DNA of 44,570 nt, taken from contig JACPIY010000024.1 in the NCBI GenBank assembly GCA_016187835.1, positions 1 through 44,570 on the forward strand, written 5' to 3'. Both the position numbers and the translations under genes were made by a program. Positions 43,443-44,570 of the stretch are shown piece by piece. How positions within the stretch are numbered: the stretch's first letter is position 1; each line of letters opens with the position of its first letter. Under the pieces are notes generated by a model. It was given only the letters and a program-made list of their open reading frames with translations. It was not told the origin of the DNA and did no database searches. The stretch is from Deltaproteobacteria bacterium. Its GTDB lineage: Bacteria; Desulfobacterota_D; UBA1144; Nemesobacterales; CSP1-2.

Positions 43443-43985
43443 TTGGAAAAGGTTTTTATCTTAATACTGGCTATTGGAGTTGCTATTTTTATAGCACTAC
43501 CGTTTTTTAGAAAAAAAGTTGAAGAAGCATCCTCTCAAGAAGAATCCGGCGCCATAAGGAATCCTATAGAAGAGAAACTCAGAAAGCTCAATTTTGAAAA
43601 GGAATCACTTTATGCAGCTCTTAAAGAAATTGATTTTGATTACGACCTGGGAAAGCTTTCTAAAGAAGATTACGAAGAGCTTCAGAAAAAATATAAATTA
43701 CAAGCTGCACCAATACTAAAAGAAATTGACGATGTAAGGATAAAAACCGGTATCATTAATTTGGAGGAGGAAGTAGAGAAGGAAATTAGATTGAACAGGA
43801 AAGCCAAGTTAACGGATGGAGAAGAGATTGAGAGAGAAATTCTAAAGGCTCGTAAATCTAATGGTAAAGATAAAACTAACTTAATTTGCTCCAATTGTGG
43901 AAAAGAGGCCGTGTCCGATGATAAGTTTTGCTCCAATTGTGGGAACAAGTTAAATGAATATACAAATAAACAGGATTATAAGTGA
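43443..43985 (+). CDS. CcmI-like protein with a C-terminal zinc ribbon
   Basis: The frame opens at TTG 43407, but TTG 43443 has AGGA in range and starts directly at the membrane helix (LEKVFILILAIGVAIFIALPFF). A segment ALKEIDFDYDLGKLSKEDYEEL resembles the start of CcmI. The long charged helix is followed by CSNCG and CSNCG, a double-Cys zinc ribbon. CcmI chaperones apocytochromes; the zinc-ribbon end is unusual. It lies just after ccmF. Confidence 0.72.
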   Translation: MEKVFILILAIGVAIFIALPFFRKKVEEASSQEESGAIRNPIEEKLRKLNFEKESLYAALKEIDFDYDLGKLSKEDYEELQKKYKLQAAPILKEIDDVRIKTGIINLEEEVEKEIRLNRKAKLTDGEEIEREILKARKSNGKDKTNLICSNCGKEAVSDDKFCSNCGNKLNEYTNKQDYK

Positions 43986-44570
43986 GGTCAATAAAATAAA
44001 TTTTTTGTGGACCACAATATTTTTTCTTTTATGTCTTAGTTTGAATCTGAGTAGTGAAATTTATTCTCAGGAAAGTTCAGAAAAACTACCCAGTGGAAAA
44101 GATCTTTTTATAAAAAACCGCTGTGTGAATTGCCATACAATTGGGAGAGGAAGATTTGTGGGCCCTGATTTGGCCGGTGTTGGAAGTAGATACAGCAAAG
44201 AAGAGATAGAGCAGTGGATGGGAAACCCACAGTTGATTTATCAATCCAAAGGGAAGATGCCGATAAATGAAGGATACCCGCCAATGCCTCCTCTAGAAGT
44301 TTCTCCTGAAGAAGCAGGATTCATTGCTGACTATCTTCTTTCAGTGAAGACTCCTACTGTTTCAAAAGCCAAAGGTGGTGTGATAAAAGGAATGGTAGTT
44401 AATGCAACCAGTGAAGAAACAACTAAAGGGATAGAGTTAACTCTTATGGCTTACTTAGGTGACCGCCCGACGGATCAGAAGAAAGTAAAAACGGCTAGCG
44501 ATGGGTCGTTTAATTTTAGCAACCTTGCGTGGGATCGTAGTTACACCATCTCTCTAAATTATAAGGGCGC
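43954..44570 (+). CDS. Exported monoheme cytochrome c with a C-terminal beta domain, cut by window end
   Basis: ATG 43954 overlaps the previous gene by 32 bp. A hydrophobic signal follows (WTTIFFLLCLSLNLSS); TTG 44005 is an alternative start. The heme site is CVNCHTIGRGRFVGPDLAGVG, with a Met ligand in KMPINEGYPPMPP. After the c domain comes a beta-sandwich-like segment (GGVIKGMVVNATSEE to DGSFNFSNLAW) of carboxypeptidase-regulatory type, open at the window edge. It may be part of the Ccm operon or a client. Confidence 0.75.
   Translation, partial: MNIQINRIISEVNKINFLWTTIFFLLCLSLNLSSEIYSQESSEKLPSGKDLFIKNRCVNCHTIGRGRFVGPDLAGVGSRYSKEEIEQWMGNPQLIYQSKGKMPINEGYPPMPPLEVSPEEAGFIADYLLSVKTPTVSKAKGGVIKGMVVNATSEETTKGIELTLMAYLGDRPTDQKKVKTASDGSFNFSNLAWDRSYTISLNYKG

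Noticed and set aside
1-44570. CRISPR arrays, insertion sequences, prophage genes, tRNA or rRNA genes
   Set aside because: I saw no regular direct repeats, transposase or integrase motifs, or conserved RNA segments on either strand.

Overview
The window is a 44.6 kb piece of a Gram-negative chromosome, clearly AT-rich over most of its length. It is dominated by c-type cytochromes: I count about 70 CxxCH or CxxxCH heme motifs in about 20 genes. Outer-membrane barrels, lipoproteins, a Ccm (system I) cytochrome-maturation operon and several menaquinol-oxidising modules point to an anaerobic or microaerobic bacterium with extracellular or periplasm-spanning electron transfer, in the style of Desulfobacterota/Geobacter or Nitrospirota. 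The sequence alone does not fix the phylum. I saw no tRNA, rRNA, insertion sequence or CRISPR array.

Region A (1-5084, +) looks like an outer-membrane electron conduit: the C-terminal part of an OmcA/MtrC-like cytochrome, a diheme lipoprotein, a beta-barrel, a 7-heme lipoprotein apparently started from ATT, a 4-heme protein and a monoheme protein. Region B (5340-16797) holds four inner-membrane electron-transfer modules in a row: a Rieske/cytochrome b complex flanked by two 5-heme cytochromes (+); a 7-heme NapC/NirT protein like ImcH, in visibly GC-richer DNA (-); a CbcL-like 11-heme cytochrome joined to a b-type cytochrome, broken in the second membrane helix (-); and an 8-heme cytochrome/FeS/NrfD complex (-). 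A heme-pathway-like radical SAM protein lies between the last two.

Region C (16970-21243, -) is an iron/metal region: a Cys-rich exported protein of unknown function, a Feo operon whose feoB is split by an exact 20-bp tandem duplication, a DtxR-like protein without a DNA-binding domain fused to FeoA, and a zinc-ribbon protein. Region D (21383-35388, -) is a tightly packed run: a divergent CydA-like quinol oxidase subunit with several small cytochromes c, a diheme cytochrome/EB_dh fusion, a cupredoxin, a universal stress protein, a heme-bearing Cys-rich porin, an EB_dh lipoprotein, an Mrp ATPase, PCP_red-domain proteins and a lone receiver domain. Region E (35613-39944) is a sensor kinase/NtrC-type regulator pair and a broken cytochrome c. 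Region F (40040-44570, +) is ccmCDEF, a CcmI-like zinc-ribbon protein and a cytochrome c cut by the window edge.

The strongest unexplained signal is regulatory. A 24-bp palindrome (TGTCAKA-N10-TMTGACA) occurs three times (17597, 20476, 39369), always beside a sigma-54 -24/-12 promoter. At three promoters the gap is exactly 53 nt, and one palindrome sits midway between two divergent sigma-54 promoters. These sites appear to connect the local NtrC-type regulator to its own operon, a cytochrome c, the Feo operon and the Cys-rich orphan. A second theme is repeated gene damage by small indels (CbcL-like, feoB and two cytochromes c), either real decay or assembly error.
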